Shown here: in pieces, positions 34,919 through 43,045 of the stretch
Numbering within the stretch: the first letter of the stretch is position 1
How the letters are laid out: every line of letters starts with the position of its first letter
Notes under the pieces: model-generated
Told to the model about the DNA's origin: nothing
Seen by the model: the letters and a program-made list of their open reading frames with translations, nothing else
Database searches by the model: none
Position numbers and translations under genes: made by a program
Origin: Dyadobacter koreensis
GTDB taxonomy: Bacteria > Bacteroidota > Bacteroidia > Cytophagales > Spirosomataceae
DNA: 64,000 bases
Reading direction: 5' to 3'
Assembly: GCF_900108855.1 (NCBI RefSeq)
Contig: NZ_FNXY01000004.1
Span: 496,001 to 560,000 of the forward strand

Positions 34919-34985
34919 TTATTTTACAAGTGTAGAGGAGGGTTAAAATGAGCAAAAGGGCCTTGATCATGTCAAGGCTTTTTAT
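34919..34985 (+). ncRNA. Candidate short RNA, about 65 nt
   Basis: Delimited by the promoter at 34883-34912 and the terminator at 34960-34983, with no longer gene inside. It carries a strong AGGAGG at 34937-34942 and ATG at 34948. It may be a small RNA, or a leader whose gene was lost. Both the RNA and its ends are predictions. Confidence 0.4.
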
Positions 34986-35034
34986 TTTATATCCTGATGG
35001 TACAAATAGTATCGAGACACAAAAATTTGTTTAA
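34948..35034 (+). CDS. Possible 28-residue ORF with strong Shine-Dalgarno
   Basis: ATG at 34948 follows GAGGAGG by 6 bases, unusual for Bacteroidota, which rarely use strong Shine-Dalgarno sites. The product would start MSKRALIMSRLFILYPDG and end ETQKFV. The terminator hairpin (34960-34978) lies inside the ORF, so full translation would need read-through. A peptide ending in the hairpin or a pure RNA function are both possible. Confidence 0.25.
   Translation: MSKRALIMSRLFILYPDGTNSIETQKFV
34960..34983 (+). terminator. Intrinsic terminator of the short transcription unit
   Basis: GCCTTGA (34960-34966) and TCAAGGC (34972-34978) over loop TCATG, followed by TTTTTATTTTAT. Textbook on the plus strand although no plus-strand gene of normal size precedes it. 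Confidence 0.8.
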
Positions 35035-35176
35035 CTTAATATTCTACAAGACTTCTACAATTCTTCAATCAAGCGTTAAAAGCAGATCTACTAACAAAAA
35101 ATGTATTGTCAGCATCCTCAAATATCGCGATGCGTTGGTCTCCTTTTGATTTCAATAGGAAATACAACTAAAAAAA

Positions 35177-35206
35177 GCTCCAAACCGGCTGATTAGTTTG
35201 GAGCTC
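35177..35206 (-). terminator. Intrinsic terminator of the fabF-like gene
   Basis: AGCTCCAAAC (35177-35186) and GTTTGGAGCT (35197-35206) pair perfectly; on the minus strand a T-run follows, about 25 bases after the stop codon of the synthase. Confidence 0.85.
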
Positions 35207-35231
35207 TTCGAATTTAGTTACTGGCGATACC

Positions 35232-36494
35232 TTACTCTTCGAACTTTTTAAAGACGCTTGTTGCAATATGTCCGCCAAAACCGAATGTATTACTCATCGC
35301 ATAATTGACTTTTCTGTTTTGAGCTGTTCCAAGCGTTAAATTAAACTTGCCTTCAAAATCTGCATCAACCTCCGTCGTATTGATAGTCGGGGGAACAATA
35401 TCGTGCATGGTTGCTTTGATACAGGCGATGGCCTCGATAGCTCCCGCCCCACCTAACAAGTGACCGGTCATGGATTTTGTCGCACTGATGTTAAGCCCTG
35501 AATTAAATCCGAAAACACGTTCGACCGATTTTAGCTCACTTGCATCGCCCATAGGCGTTGACGTGGCATGAACATTCAGGTAATCGATTTCACCGGGCTG
35601 TAAATTTGCTTCCGCAAGCGCTTCCAGAATCCCAAGATAAGCTCCTTCCCCCTCCGGATGTGTTCCCGTTAGGTGATATGCATCCGCAGCCATCCCCCCG
35701 CCGACAATCTCAGCAAGAATGGGCGCTCCCCGTTTTACAGCATGTTCGTAACTTTCCAGCACAAGAGCACCGGCTCCCTCACCCATCACGAATCCATCCC
35801 GTTTCACATCAAAAGGACGTGACGCTTTTGAAGGATCTTCATTATAAGTAGACAACGCTTTTGAAGCATTAAATCCGCCGATTGATGTTTCGTTAATCGG
35901 AGCTTCCGATCCACCGGTTATTATCATATCTGCTTTCCCCCAACGAATATAATTGAACGCGTCAATGACGGCAGTGTTGGAACTGGCGCATGCGGAAACG
36001 GTCGTAAAATTCGGACCACGAAGACCGTATTTAATGGAAATAACGCCAGAGGCAATATCCACAATCATTTTAGGAATAAAATATGGATTGAAACGAGGGG
36101 TACCATTTCCCAGAGCAAATTCCATAACCTGCTCCTGAAAAGTTTGAATACCTCCGTTGCCACTTCCCCAGATCACACCGATCCTGTTTTTATTAAGATG
36201 ATCGAAATTTATGTTTGCGTTCTGCACTGCCTGATCTACCGCGATCAGCGCATATTGCGTGAAAGGGTCATATTTTCTTGCTTCATTTCGCTCGAAGAAA
36301 TCCTGTGCGTTAATCCCTTTCAGCTCGCACGCAAATTTCGTTTTGAAATGTGTTGTATCAAACTTTGTAATATTCGCAGCACCGCTAACCCCGTTTATTA
36401 ATGAACTCCAAAAATCATCTACATTGTTTCCGATAGGCGTCAGGGCACCAAGGCCTGTTACTACCACACGGTTTAATTCCTTGTTAATTTTCAT
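35232..36494 (-). CDS. Beta-ketoacyl-ACP synthase II-like protein (FabF family)
   Basis: Condensing enzyme of 420 residues. The Cys nucleophile is in TVSACASSNTAVIDAF, the first His in NVHATSTPMGDASE and the second in SATKSMTGHLLGGAGAIEA; all three catalytic residues are present. VVVTGLGALTPIGNNVDDFW starts the family, and SNTFGFGGHIATSVF ends it. It lies apart from an acpP gene and is preceded, 162 bases upstream, by a TetR gene. The TetR-type operator at 36615-36634 overlaps its -7 element, so it is likely repressed by that regulator. It may serve fatty acid adaptation rather than the housekeeping pathway. Confidence 0.92.
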   Translation of the reverse strand: MKINKELNRVVVTGLGALTPIGNNVDDFWSSLINGVSGAANITKFDTTHFKTKFACELKGINAQDFFERNEARKYDPFTQYALIAVDQAVQNANINFDHLNKNRIGVIWGSGNGGIQTFQEQVMEFALGNGTPRFNPYFIPKMIVDIASGVISIKYGLRGPNFTTVSACASSNTAVIDAFNYIRWGKADMIITGGSEAPINETSIGGFNASKALSTYNEDPSKASRPFDVKRDGFVMGEGAGALVLESYEHAVKRGAPILAEIVGGGMAADAYHLTGTHPEGEGAYLGILEALAEANLQPGEIDYLNVHATSTPMGDASELKSVERVFGFNSGLNISATKSMTGHLLGGAGAIEAIACIKATMHDIVPPTINTTEVDADFEGKFNLTLGTAQNRKVNYAMSNTFGFGGHIATSVFKKFEE

Positions 36495-36610
36495 TTTTTT
36501 GACTTCGATTTTATATTAGCTTTTTTGGTTAGTTGCACATTTTAAAAGGCGAAATTAAAATTTGTTTACACTAAAACCTCTAAAAAAAATGTCTTTACCG
36601 TTAGAAAGTA

Positions 36611-36634
36611 CAAATTTACCGAACGATCGGTAAA
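36611..36634 (-). promoter_or_regulatory. fabF promoter with TetR-type operator
   Basis: The operator TTTACCGA-ACGA-TCGGTAAA spans 36615-36634. On the minus strand its end overlaps the -7 element TAAATTTG (36618-36611), an exact TAnnTTTG. The same operator lies before tetR (37234-37253), so binding should repress both. Confidence 0.75.
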
Positions 36635-36656
36635 ATAAAAATTATTTGTTGTTTAT

Positions 36657-37223
36657 TTATTCCTGAATGCCAAGAAGTTGGGGGATTGAGGCGATGCTTG
36701 ATTTGAAAATCTGGTTATTGCCCATTGCGCGAGATAATACCAGAGAACCCTGAATGTTAATTATTGCCTGTATTGATTGCGCTTCTGCCTCACTATCGGT
36801 CAACCCGTTTTCCTTTGCTATAAAAGAAAATCCATCCTGCAGAATCTTGAAACAGTTGGCAATTGTATCCTGAAAGTAGGCAGATTCACTGCAAGCAGAC
36901 AGCATTCTTAAAGAGCAGTTTCGGTTACCGTCTTCAAATAAGTCACTGATTGCATGAATGGCATCTGAGAGACGGGTTTTAAGTTCTCTGTCCTGATCAC
37001 GGAGCACTTTACCAACATACTCGGCAAACCAGCTTTCCGTTTTTTTCAAAACATGTGCGGCCATATCTTTTTTTCCACCAGGAAAGCGATGATACAAACT
37101 TGCTTTCTTCAATCCCGTGGCCTGCGACAGCAACTCCATAGATGCACCGTCGTAGCCATAACGTGTAAAAACTTCGTTCAGCTTGCTGTCTACATCTTCT
37201 GGGATAACTTTGATTACGGGCAT
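36657..37223 (-). CDS. TetR/AcrR-family transcriptional repressor
   Basis: Regulator of 188 residues. The N-terminal helix-turn-helix reads VFTRYGYDGASMELLSQATGLKKASLYHRFPGGKKDM. The C-terminal ligand domain (about 60-188) contains a helix with Cys residues (NRNCSLRMLSACSES). Operators with the same 20-bp palindrome are found in its own promoter (37234-37253) and in front of the fabF-like gene (36615-36634), which suggests autorepression and control of fabF. It is divergent from an AraC gene. A fatty acyl ligand would fit the target but is inference. Confidence 0.92.
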   Translation of the reverse strand: MPVIKVIPEDVDSKLNEVFTRYGYDGASMELLSQATGLKKASLYHRFPGGKKDMAAHVLKKTESWFAEYVGKVLRDQDRELKTRLSDAIHAISDLFEDGNRNCSLRMLSACSESAYFQDTIANCFKILQDGFSFIAKENGLTDSEAEAQSIQAIINIQGSLVLSRAMGNNQIFKSSIASIPQLLGIQE

Positions 37224-37233
37224 ATCTTTACAC

Positions 37234-37253
37234 TTTACCGACTGTTCGGTAAA
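37234..37253. promoter_or_regulatory. TetR-type operator in the tetR/araC divergent promoter
   Basis: TTTACCGA-CTGT-TCGGTAAA, same arms and spacing as the fabF copy. It lies 10 bases upstream of the tetR start at 37223 and 78 bases before the AraC start at 37332, so it could act on both. Confidence 0.75.
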
Positions 37254-37331
37254 ATTACAAAAATTTCAAGCGCTTTACTTAAATTCGCCATTCAAAACAC
37301 GATTTATATCGTCTTATCCTTAACAAAAACA

Positions 37332-38189
37332 ATGGATACCGATCTCTTCAAACAGTTTACATTTAAAAAATTTGGGTATCTGCCCATCGGGAACACGGAT
37401 TCTCAGGCTTTTAATCAATCCCGCTTCAAGGATTTCATCAAGGTTATTCTTGTAAAGGCCGGAAGCAGGATTACTGTTGATTTTAAGGAATATTCGTTAG
37501 AAAGAGATGCTTTATTCTTCATCAATGCCGGACAATGGTACCGGCTTGACAATATAACTTCGGGAGAAATGCTCTATTATAACCGGGATTTCTATTGCAT
37601 TGAAATTCATGATAAAGAAGTCGCCTGCGACGGGATACTGTTTCATAATGTATATGAAATTCCAGTGGTATATCTTACCAGAGAACAATCTTCGAATATG
37701 CAGGCAATTTTCTCAGATATGAAAGAGGAAATTGCCAGTGACGACAGCAGCGCTGAAGAAATGCTTCGGATTTTATTGAAACAAATTATAATTAAATCTA
37801 CACGGATCTGGAAACAGGAACATCAGCTGACAGACGATAATGCCAGGCAGGAACTGGAGTTTACCAGAAAATTCAGCCAGCTGGTTGAATGGCACTACAC
37901 ATCGAAACATGTCGTTTCGGAATATGCGGACCTTCTCAGTATTACTCCCAAAGCACTGAATAAAAGGATATCAAAATATAGCAGGACCACGCCAAACGAT
38001 ATCATAAAAAACAGGATTATTCTGGAAGCAAAACGCCTGCTTGTTCATACGGATCTGAGTGTCAAAGAAATCGGCTATAAGCTCGGCTACGATGATCCTG
38101 CTTATTTTATACGGTTATTTCTAAAACAAACTGAAAATACACCTCAGAATTTCCGGAAACAATACCTTTCTGGTTTAGTTGAAAACTAA
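37332..38189 (+). CDS. AraC-family transcriptional regulator
   Basis: Regulator of 285 residues from ATG 37332; the frame stays open upstream into the divergent promoter but without a credible start. The N-terminal part looks like a cupin-type sensor (FKDFIKVILVKAGSRITVDFKEYS, then FFINAGQWYRL). The C-terminal two helix-turn-helix units are in YADLLSITPKALNKRISKYS and LSVKEIGYKLGYDDPAYFIRLFLKQTENTPQNFRKQYL. It is likely to regulate the esterase downstream or its own gene. The ligand is not evident. Shares a promoter region with the tetR gene. Confidence 0.9.
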   Translation: MDTDLFKQFTFKKFGYLPIGNTDSQAFNQSRFKDFIKVILVKAGSRITVDFKEYSLERDALFFINAGQWYRLDNITSGEMLYYNRDFYCIEIHDKEVACDGILFHNVYEIPVVYLTREQSSNMQAIFSDMKEEIASDDSSAEEMLRILLKQIIIKSTRIWKQEHQLTDDNARQELEFTRKFSQLVEWHYTSKHVVSEYADLLSITPKALNKRISKYSRTTPNDIIKNRIILEAKRLLVHTDLSVKEIGYKLGYDDPAYFIRLFLKQTENTPQNFRKQYLSGLVEN

Positions 38190-38266
38190 AACCGGCAAAT
38201 TCATAGACAGTCCGCAGCTTTTTTCGGGAAGGGGAAAAAAGTGCAATTGTTGTTACTAAACGTGCA

Positions 38267-38297
38267 TTGAGCGGCCAGAGCGTGCCTGGTAATTTTG
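38267..38297 (+). promoter_or_regulatory. Bacteroidota-type promoter of the esterase gene
   Basis: TTG (38267-38269), spacer of 20 bases, TAATTTTG (38290-38297), an exact TAnnTTTG. The start of transcription would be about 33 bases before ATG 38336. One of the best promoter matches in the window. Confidence 0.65.
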
Positions 38298-38335
38298 TCA
38301 TATCAAATTAATTATTGAATTAACCGAAAGACAAA

Positions 38336-39379
38336 ATGAAAACTCCATCGATCCTAAAAAGCTCAGCAGCCCTCTTCACTGCATTATTCGTAAGCGGAAC
38401 TTTATCGGCTCAAATCATTGATCCATCAAAAGATCCTAACATTGACAGCGGAACAAAAACTTTCCTTAATATACTAAATTCTGGTGGCGGTAAACCTATT
38501 GAACAATTATCTCCAAAAGAAGCCCGCGCCGTTCTGACCGGGGCACAGGAATCTGTCAAAGTGGACGTTTCGGGTATTGAAGTATCCGAAAAAACAATTC
38601 AAAGCGAAGGGCTGAATGTAAGCCTCACCATTGTCCGGCCGGCTGGTGTCAAATCAAAACTTCCCGTATTCATATTTTTCCACGGTGGTGGATGGGTACT
38701 AGGCGATTTTCCAACGCATAAAAGACTTGTCAGAGACCTTGTCGTAAATTCAGGTGCTGTGGCAGTTTTCGTAAATTACACACCATCTCCGGAAGCCCAT
38801 TATCCGGTCGCGGTCAATCAGGCTTATGCAGCTACAAAATGGGTTGCCGAACATGGTCATGAGATCAATGTCGACGGAAAACGTTTGGCCATTGCCGGTA
38901 ATAGTGTGGGCGGTAATATGACAGCGGTCGTAGCTTTGATGGCGAAAGATAAAAAAGGTCCGGAGATTAAGCTGCAAGTTCTGATGTGGCCCGTTACAGA
39001 TGCCAATTTTGAGACGGTTTCCTATAATCAATATGCTGACAAACGCTTTTTGACAAAAAATATGATGATCTGGTTTTGGGATAACTATACGACGAGTGCA
39101 GCAGCAAGAAATGAAATTTACGCTTCTCCACTTCGCGCTACCAAAGAACAATTGGCGGGACTTCCAAAGGCGTTAATCCAAACAGCAGAAAACGACGTGC
39201 TGCGTGATGAAGGTGAATCATATGGCAGAAAATTGGACGAAGCCGGAGTGAAGTTAAGTCTTATCCGCTACAACGGCATGATTCATGACTTTGGATTATT
39301 GAATCCGATCAGTAATTTACCAGGCGCGCAATCTGTAGTATTACATGCTGCTGCTGAAATCAAAAACGCATTGAAATAA
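38336..39379 (+). CDS. Exported alpha/beta hydrolase (HSL/esterase-lipase family)
   Basis: Secreted esterase of 347 residues with a signal peptide (KSSAALFTALFVSGTLSAQ). The family core is FIFFHGGGWVLGDFPTHK (oxyanion HGGG), and the nucleophile elbow is GNSVGGNM instead of the usual GDSAGG. The Asp and His follow in AENDVLRDEGESYG and MIHDFGLL. Substrate is not visible; short-chain esters or xenobiotics are typical. The gene is led by its own promoter, and an AraC regulator lies just upstream. It ends against a long terminator with the phosphodiesterase gene. Confidence 0.88.
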   Translation: MKTPSILKSSAALFTALFVSGTLSAQIIDPSKDPNIDSGTKTFLNILNSGGGKPIEQLSPKEARAVLTGAQESVKVDVSGIEVSEKTIQSEGLNVSLTIVRPAGVKSKLPVFIFFHGGGWVLGDFPTHKRLVRDLVVNSGAVAVFVNYTPSPEAHYPVAVNQAYAATKWVAEHGHEINVDGKRLAIAGNSVGGNMTAVVALMAKDKKGPEIKLQVLMWPVTDANFETVSYNQYADKRFLTKNMMIWFWDNYTTSAAARNEIYASPLRATKEQLAGLPKALIQTAENDVLRDEGESYGRKLDEAGVKLSLIRYNGMIHDFGLLNPISNLPGAQSVVLHAAAEIKNALK

Positions 39380-39395
39380 AATTGAGACCAGTCAA

Positions 39396-39441
39396 AAACA
39401 GAAAGTCATTCCGAAACAATCTTCGGGATGACTTTCTGTTT
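39396..39441. terminator. Bidirectional terminator between esterase and phosphodiesterase-like genes
   Basis: AAACAGAAAGTCAT (39396-39409) pairs with ATGACTTTCTGTTT (39428-39441), with an inner CCGAA/TTCGG pairing. A- and T-rich flanks allow use in both directions for the convergent genes. Confidence 0.8.
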
Positions 39442-39453
39442 TAAAACTTTTTG

Positions 39454-40692
39454 CTATTCGACAATCCAGCGGTTCAGATTATTGTATTTAGCTTCCAGAA
39501 CAAATTTGTAAAAACCTTGCGGCAGCTTGGAAACATCAACAACTGCTTTTTGCCGCTCCACCGGCACTTCTTCCATGAGAAAGTATACATCTCTTCCACC
39601 CTTTGCAAAGTTATTTGTTGCCGTACCCCAAACCTTTACTGTACCTTCATTATTAATAGCCTTCCAGGAAACCTCGACTTTATTTTTTTTCCTTCTGGCC
39701 GCCGGATTCAAAATTGAGATTTTCCCAGTCAGAGAAACGCCGTCAATTTCAAAGGATTGATCTTTCGGTATGGTAACACCCATATGCCCGGCAATTGTCG
39801 GCATGATGTCAACAATCCCAGGATTTGTTTTGAAATTACTATTAAGATCTTTCGCATTTGTCACTATCCAGGTAGCACGTTCACGGTCTGATTGCCCTCC
39901 ATGTCCCTGTCCGTTTTTAGAATCCCGGCCATGATCTGTTGTAATTATAATCAGCCAGTCCTCCTCAAATTTTTTTTCACGATATTGAACCGCCTCCCAC
40001 AATCGCCCTATCTGATTATCCATCATTGTAATAGCGTCATGAAACTGTTTACTGTCACCATATTTATGACCCATATCATCCGTGAATTCCAGATAAACCC
40101 AGGACAGATCGGGGCTTTTTTCCTTAATATAAGTAGCAGCCTCATCCACTACCTTCTCATCAATTTTGTGGATATAGTTTTTCAATCCATCGTGCGGAAA
40201 ATTCACCGTATCGAGCTCAAATCCATCGAAAGCATAATCCGTTTTGATATGATTTGTTTGAGGTAAATTATCGCCAACCAGTTTGGTACGGTTGTCCTGC
40301 CATGTCGAAAATATCGCTGTTTTCTTTGCCGGATATTGTTCTTTAAAAAACCTGAATATTGTCCAGTAGCTATAATTCGGCACCTTGATATCATTGTCCC
40401 AGACATTGTGTTTATTTACCCAGGTTCCTGTCAGCAAACTATTATAACCTACGGCAGAAATCGTTGGCGTTTGAGAATAGGTACCTTTTTCACCTCCAAC
40501 GTGCGCACGTGTATAACCACCCACTTCCGAGATCATGTCCAGATTTGGTGTATTCAATTTTTCCAGAACATCATTGGATATTCCATCCACGATCACAAAA
40601 ATCGCCCTTTTCTTATCATTCTGGGCATTCGCCGGGACAAACTGTAAATTCAAAAATAGTAAAAGGAAGGATACAGTATTTTTAAAACGCAT
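39454..40692 (-). CDS. Exported alkaline phosphatase superfamily protein (phosphodiesterase-like)
   Basis: Enzyme of 412 residues from ATG 40692. The signal peptide is RFKNTVSFLLLFLNLQFVPANA; a longer open frame upstream lacks a signal and is rejected. Metal site and nucleophile: AIFVIVDGISNDVL and YSQTPTISAVGYNSLL with Thr as nucleophile. Then VYLEFTDDMGHKYGDS and IITTDHGRDSKNGQGHGG. It belongs with nucleotide pyrophosphatase/phosphodiesterases and type I phosphodiesterases. The last about 90 residues (after INPAARRKKN) form a small beta-rich extra domain. The substrate is unknown. Confidence 0.87.
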   Translation of the reverse strand: MRFKNTVSFLLLFLNLQFVPANAQNDKKRAIFVIVDGISNDVLEKLNTPNLDMISEVGGYTRAHVGGEKGTYSQTPTISAVGYNSLLTGTWVNKHNVWDNDIKVPNYSYWTIFRFFKEQYPAKKTAIFSTWQDNRTKLVGDNLPQTNHIKTDYAFDGFELDTVNFPHDGLKNYIHKIDEKVVDEAATYIKEKSPDLSWVYLEFTDDMGHKYGDSKQFHDAITMMDNQIGRLWEAVQYREKKFEEDWLIIITTDHGRDSKNGQGHGGQSDRERATWIVTNAKDLNSNFKTNPGIVDIMPTIAGHMGVTIPKDQSFEIDGVSLTGKISILNPAARRKKNKVEVSWKAINNEGTVKVWGTATNNFAKGGRDVYFLMEEVPVERQKAVVDVSKLPQGFYKFVLEAKYNNLNRWIVE

Positions 40693-40865
40693 AGGGCAAC
40701 GAACTTCATTTAACGGTATTTGAAAAGTGCTTGAAATTAGCAATAATTGCAAAGATGAAAAATCCGGCTTTAAGGTACTTAGGCAAAAAAACATAGGGAA
40801 AATGGATAACCATCTTCCCTATTCGTATTTCTCAAAGTAAGTGTAAGCGAATGAATGCTGTAAGC

Positions 40866-41249
40866 TTATACCTCAAAAATCAATTGCTCATCCCGGTCGG
40901 AAATCGGTATTTTTCTTATAAAATTATCATATCCCTCTTCATCCTGGTGATCGCTGTAAACACCATATGTGTCCATGCTGTAACCGATCAAGCCGTCCTT
41001 GGCCTCGATGATGTATAAGATGGACGAATCGGCGGGATCTGATTCTCCCTCGAAACGATAGGTTTTGATAATTGTTAGATCTTCCGGATCGTAACTTTTC
41101 CCCTTTCCGGCATTAAATCCATCTTCCGTCCACCTGAACTCATTGTCCATTTTTTTCAGACGTAATTTTTCCAAAACATGTGATAACGTGGCCATTTCCG
41201 TCACCCTTGGCGAGGAATCAGGCTCGTTGGCTGTGGTGTTATTTTCCAT
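40866..41249 (-). CDS. Conserved small protein of unknown function
   Basis: Protein of 127 residues. The tract TLSHVLEKLRLKKMDNEFRW, GKSYDPEDLTIIKTYRFEGESDPADS and DGLIGYSMDTYGVYSDHQDEEG recurs in many Cytophagales genomes. It is sometimes labelled phosphoribosylpyrophosphate synthetase, a label I do not trust because the protein is far too short and lacks PRPP motifs. No signal peptide. It may be acidic and soluble. Function unknown; a single gene with gaps on both sides. Confidence 0.7.
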   Translation of the reverse strand: MENNTTANEPDSSPRVTEMATLSHVLEKLRLKKMDNEFRWTEDGFNAGKGKSYDPEDLTIIKTYRFEGESDPADSSILYIIEAKDGLIGYSMDTYGVYSDHQDEEGYDNFIRKIPISDRDEQLIFEV

Positions 41250-41670
41250 AATATAGTTGACAGATATATCGAGTTGATTTATTTCTATAATTAATATGAC
41301 TCAAATATTGTGCCATAAAAACCTGAAACGGCCGCTAAGAAGCCAATACTCATAAACCGAGCAAAAACGCGCCCAATTTAGAGCTGTTTTATAAAAGAGA
41401 GAATGTAAAGGAGAAACACAGTTACCAAAGCCCGGATTTAACGGAAATATTTACCGGTCAGATCTGAGAATAGCTTAACTACTCCCTGCGGAGCCCGCTA
41501 GCGGTATTTTAAGCAACGAAATTACCCAACGCGTGAGAAGGAACTATGACATGTCGGGTTATCAACATCCAAAATTGAATTCTTATGGAAGTCTATAAAG
41601 CTCGTTTGTAGAAATGTATTAAATCCTCAGCAAAGGACAGCTGATTACAAAATAAAATGGTGCATCAACC
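41250..41670. other. Intergenic region, 421 bp, nothing recognised
   Basis: No open frame of useful length, no long repeat. Only the short palindrome CCGCTAGCGG stands out. It separates two minus-strand genes and should contain the promoter of the gene at 40866-41249. Confidence 0.45.
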
Positions 41671-41847
41671 TTATTCCCCGGCATACTCTACGTTAGAGAA
41701 ATTTCTGTCGTCACCGATTTTACGCGGATTAGGCTTTTTAAACGCGAAAGCAACAACCATTACAAGAGTCAACATGGAGATGATAAATATTCTGTCACCG
41801 TGCTTTTCGATGTAGTTGTAAAGATCGTTGAATACAGTTTTTTTCAT
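41671..41847 (-). CDS. 58-residue single-pass membrane protein
   Basis: Start at ATG 41847 (KKTVFNDLYNYIEKHG). One membrane helix (IFIISMLTLVMVVAFAF) with a short soluble tail (KKPNPRKIGDDRNFSNVEY). The upstream extension in the same frame is unlikely because it adds an AT-rich, non-conserved stretch. No family recognised. It lies alone, so its role is unknown. Confidence 0.5.
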   Translation of the reverse strand: MKKTVFNDLYNYIEKHGDRIFIISMLTLVMVVAFAFKKPNPRKIGDDRNFSNVEYAGE

Positions 41848-42105
41848 AACTTCTGATTTCAGCTTTATTTGATTTCGCTGCAATATAAATATTTTATTTT
41901 CTTCAACAGCAAAAAACCTCATTTTTCTACTTTCTTTATTCCATAAAACAGAATAATAGAAATTGTCGATACCCTTATAACCTCAGTATATGCTTTTATT
42001 ATCATTATGTGTTGCAGGCGGTGGCATCGAATTTATAGTTATACTTGAAAGTCGAATAAATCGCGGCTGGAATGCTATTCTGCAAAAAACCAAACTTTGA
42101 AAAAC

Positions 42106-42378
42106 ATGGAGATAAGCTATGAAAAAATTCTTCACCGACCGATGGGAAGCAAAGTAAAAGTAATCGTTACAGCGAATGTGAGCCAGGATGGCTGTGACTG
42201 GGATTATCGGGCAGAAACTTACGAGCAGGACGGATGGGTAGACCCTGTGGTCAGGGCAAAAAATCAAGGCAGAGAAGAGAAATATATCGATTATGCGACG
42301 CCAGAGGAAGCTTTTGACATACAAAATGAATTCTGGCAACTTTTAAAACCTTCCATAAAAACAGATCAGTCTGTATAG
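42106..42378 (+). CDS. Conserved hypothetical protein, 90 residues
   Basis: Small soluble protein starting at ATG 42106 (a TTG at 42097 in frame is less likely). Contains VKVIVTANVSQDGCDWDYRAET and PEEAFDIQNEFWQLLKPS. It is acidic, without signal or membrane segment. Not recognised. It heads a group of three small plus-strand genes at 42106-42995. Confidence 0.6.
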   Translation: MEISYEKILHRPMGSKVKVIVTANVSQDGCDWDYRAETYEQDGWVDPVVRAKNQGREEKYIDYATPEEAFDIQNEFWQLLKPSIKTDQSV

Positions 42379-42420
42379 GTACTGTTCGAATATTTGTGAG
42401 CGGAAATTAGTTTAATTATC

Positions 42421-42428
42421 TACCTTTG
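42421..42428 (+). promoter_or_regulatory. -7 element before the 97-residue gene
   Basis: TACCTTTG matches TAnnTTTG exactly, giving a start about 20 bases before ATG 42453. No TTG at the correct -33 distance. Confidence 0.4.
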
Positions 42429-42452
42429 ATCTAAATAACCTGCTCACAAACC

Positions 42453-42746
42453 ATGAATTATTTCGATATTTTCCGCATTGCCTATGACGATCTGACGCTG
42501 ATTGCGTTGAATCCTCACGCGATAGTAACGTCAGTCAAAAAAACAGATGCGGGATATGTTGGCGAAATCCTGGTTTTAGGTGAATATCCCGAACGTGATA
42601 GCGACGTGTTGTTTTTTCATGAAAATGGATTTTCTTCGGAGCAGGAGGCTTATTCAGATCTTGATAAGATTATTGAGACTATCAACGTGGCTTTCAGAAA
42701 CACGAAGCAGAGTGGAGCGATTGTCAAAAATTATCTGCCTGAATAG
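42453..42746 (+). CDS. Hypothetical protein, 97 residues
   Basis: Soluble acidic protein. It reads NYFDIFRIAYDDLTLIALNPHAIVTSVKKT at the start and ends VAFRNTKQSGAIVKNYLPE. No known domain seen. It has its own promoter-like element just upstream. The neighbours at 42106 and 42792 are also small uncharacterised genes on the same strand; co-regulation is possible. Confidence 0.55.
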   Translation: MNYFDIFRIAYDDLTLIALNPHAIVTSVKKTDAGYVGEILVLGEYPERDSDVLFFHENGFSSEQEAYSDLDKIIETINVAFRNTKQSGAIVKNYLPE

Positions 42747-42791
42747 ATAAATTATCATATGAAAAATTATTGATCCTCCGGCCTTGTAACT

Positions 42792-42995
42792 ATGGAAAAA
42801 ACGTTCAGCATATTTGTACTGGATCCCGAAAAAGGAATACTCCCGCATCCAATTGATGCTCAAAATGAAGTTGGAAAATGGTTTAGCGAATTTCTTTCCG
42901 AGCGTCATGCGGAAAAAGTTATCGAGCGCCTGATGAACGAGTACGACTATAACGGTTCGAAATACATAATCCTTCCGGTTTACACCAAGGAGTAA
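42792..42995 (+). CDS. Hypothetical protein, 67 residues
   Basis: Small acidic soluble protein. It starts EKTFSIFVLDPEKGILPHPI and contains VGKWFSEFLSERHAEKVI. Not recognised. Its stop codon (42993-42995) lies in the left arm of the 24-bp terminator stem that it shares with the gene on the opposite strand. Confidence 0.55.
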   Translation: MEKTFSIFVLDPEKGILPHPIDAQNEVGKWFSEFLSERHAEKVIERLMNEYDYNGSKYIILPVYTKE

Positions 42996-43045
42996 TATTC
43001 AATAAAAACGCCCTGGTATGTCAGGGCGTTTTTATTGAATATTAC
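42992..43045. terminator. 24-bp perfect bidirectional terminator with both stop codons in the stem
   Basis: Arms 42992-43015 and 43022-43045 are exact inverted copies over loop GTATGT. The core is AAAAACGCCCTG/CAGGGCGTTTTT, followed by T-rich arms in both directions. Both flanking stop codons (42993-42995 plus, 43044-43042 minus) lie inside the arms. Confidence 0.9.

Noticed and set aside
36615..37253. TetR palindromes as terminators
   Set aside because: No T-run follows and both lie at promoters rather than gene ends.
40866..41249. Phosphoribosylpyrophosphate synthetase
   Set aside because: The label attached to similar proteins is not supported: 127 residues and no PRPP-binding motif.
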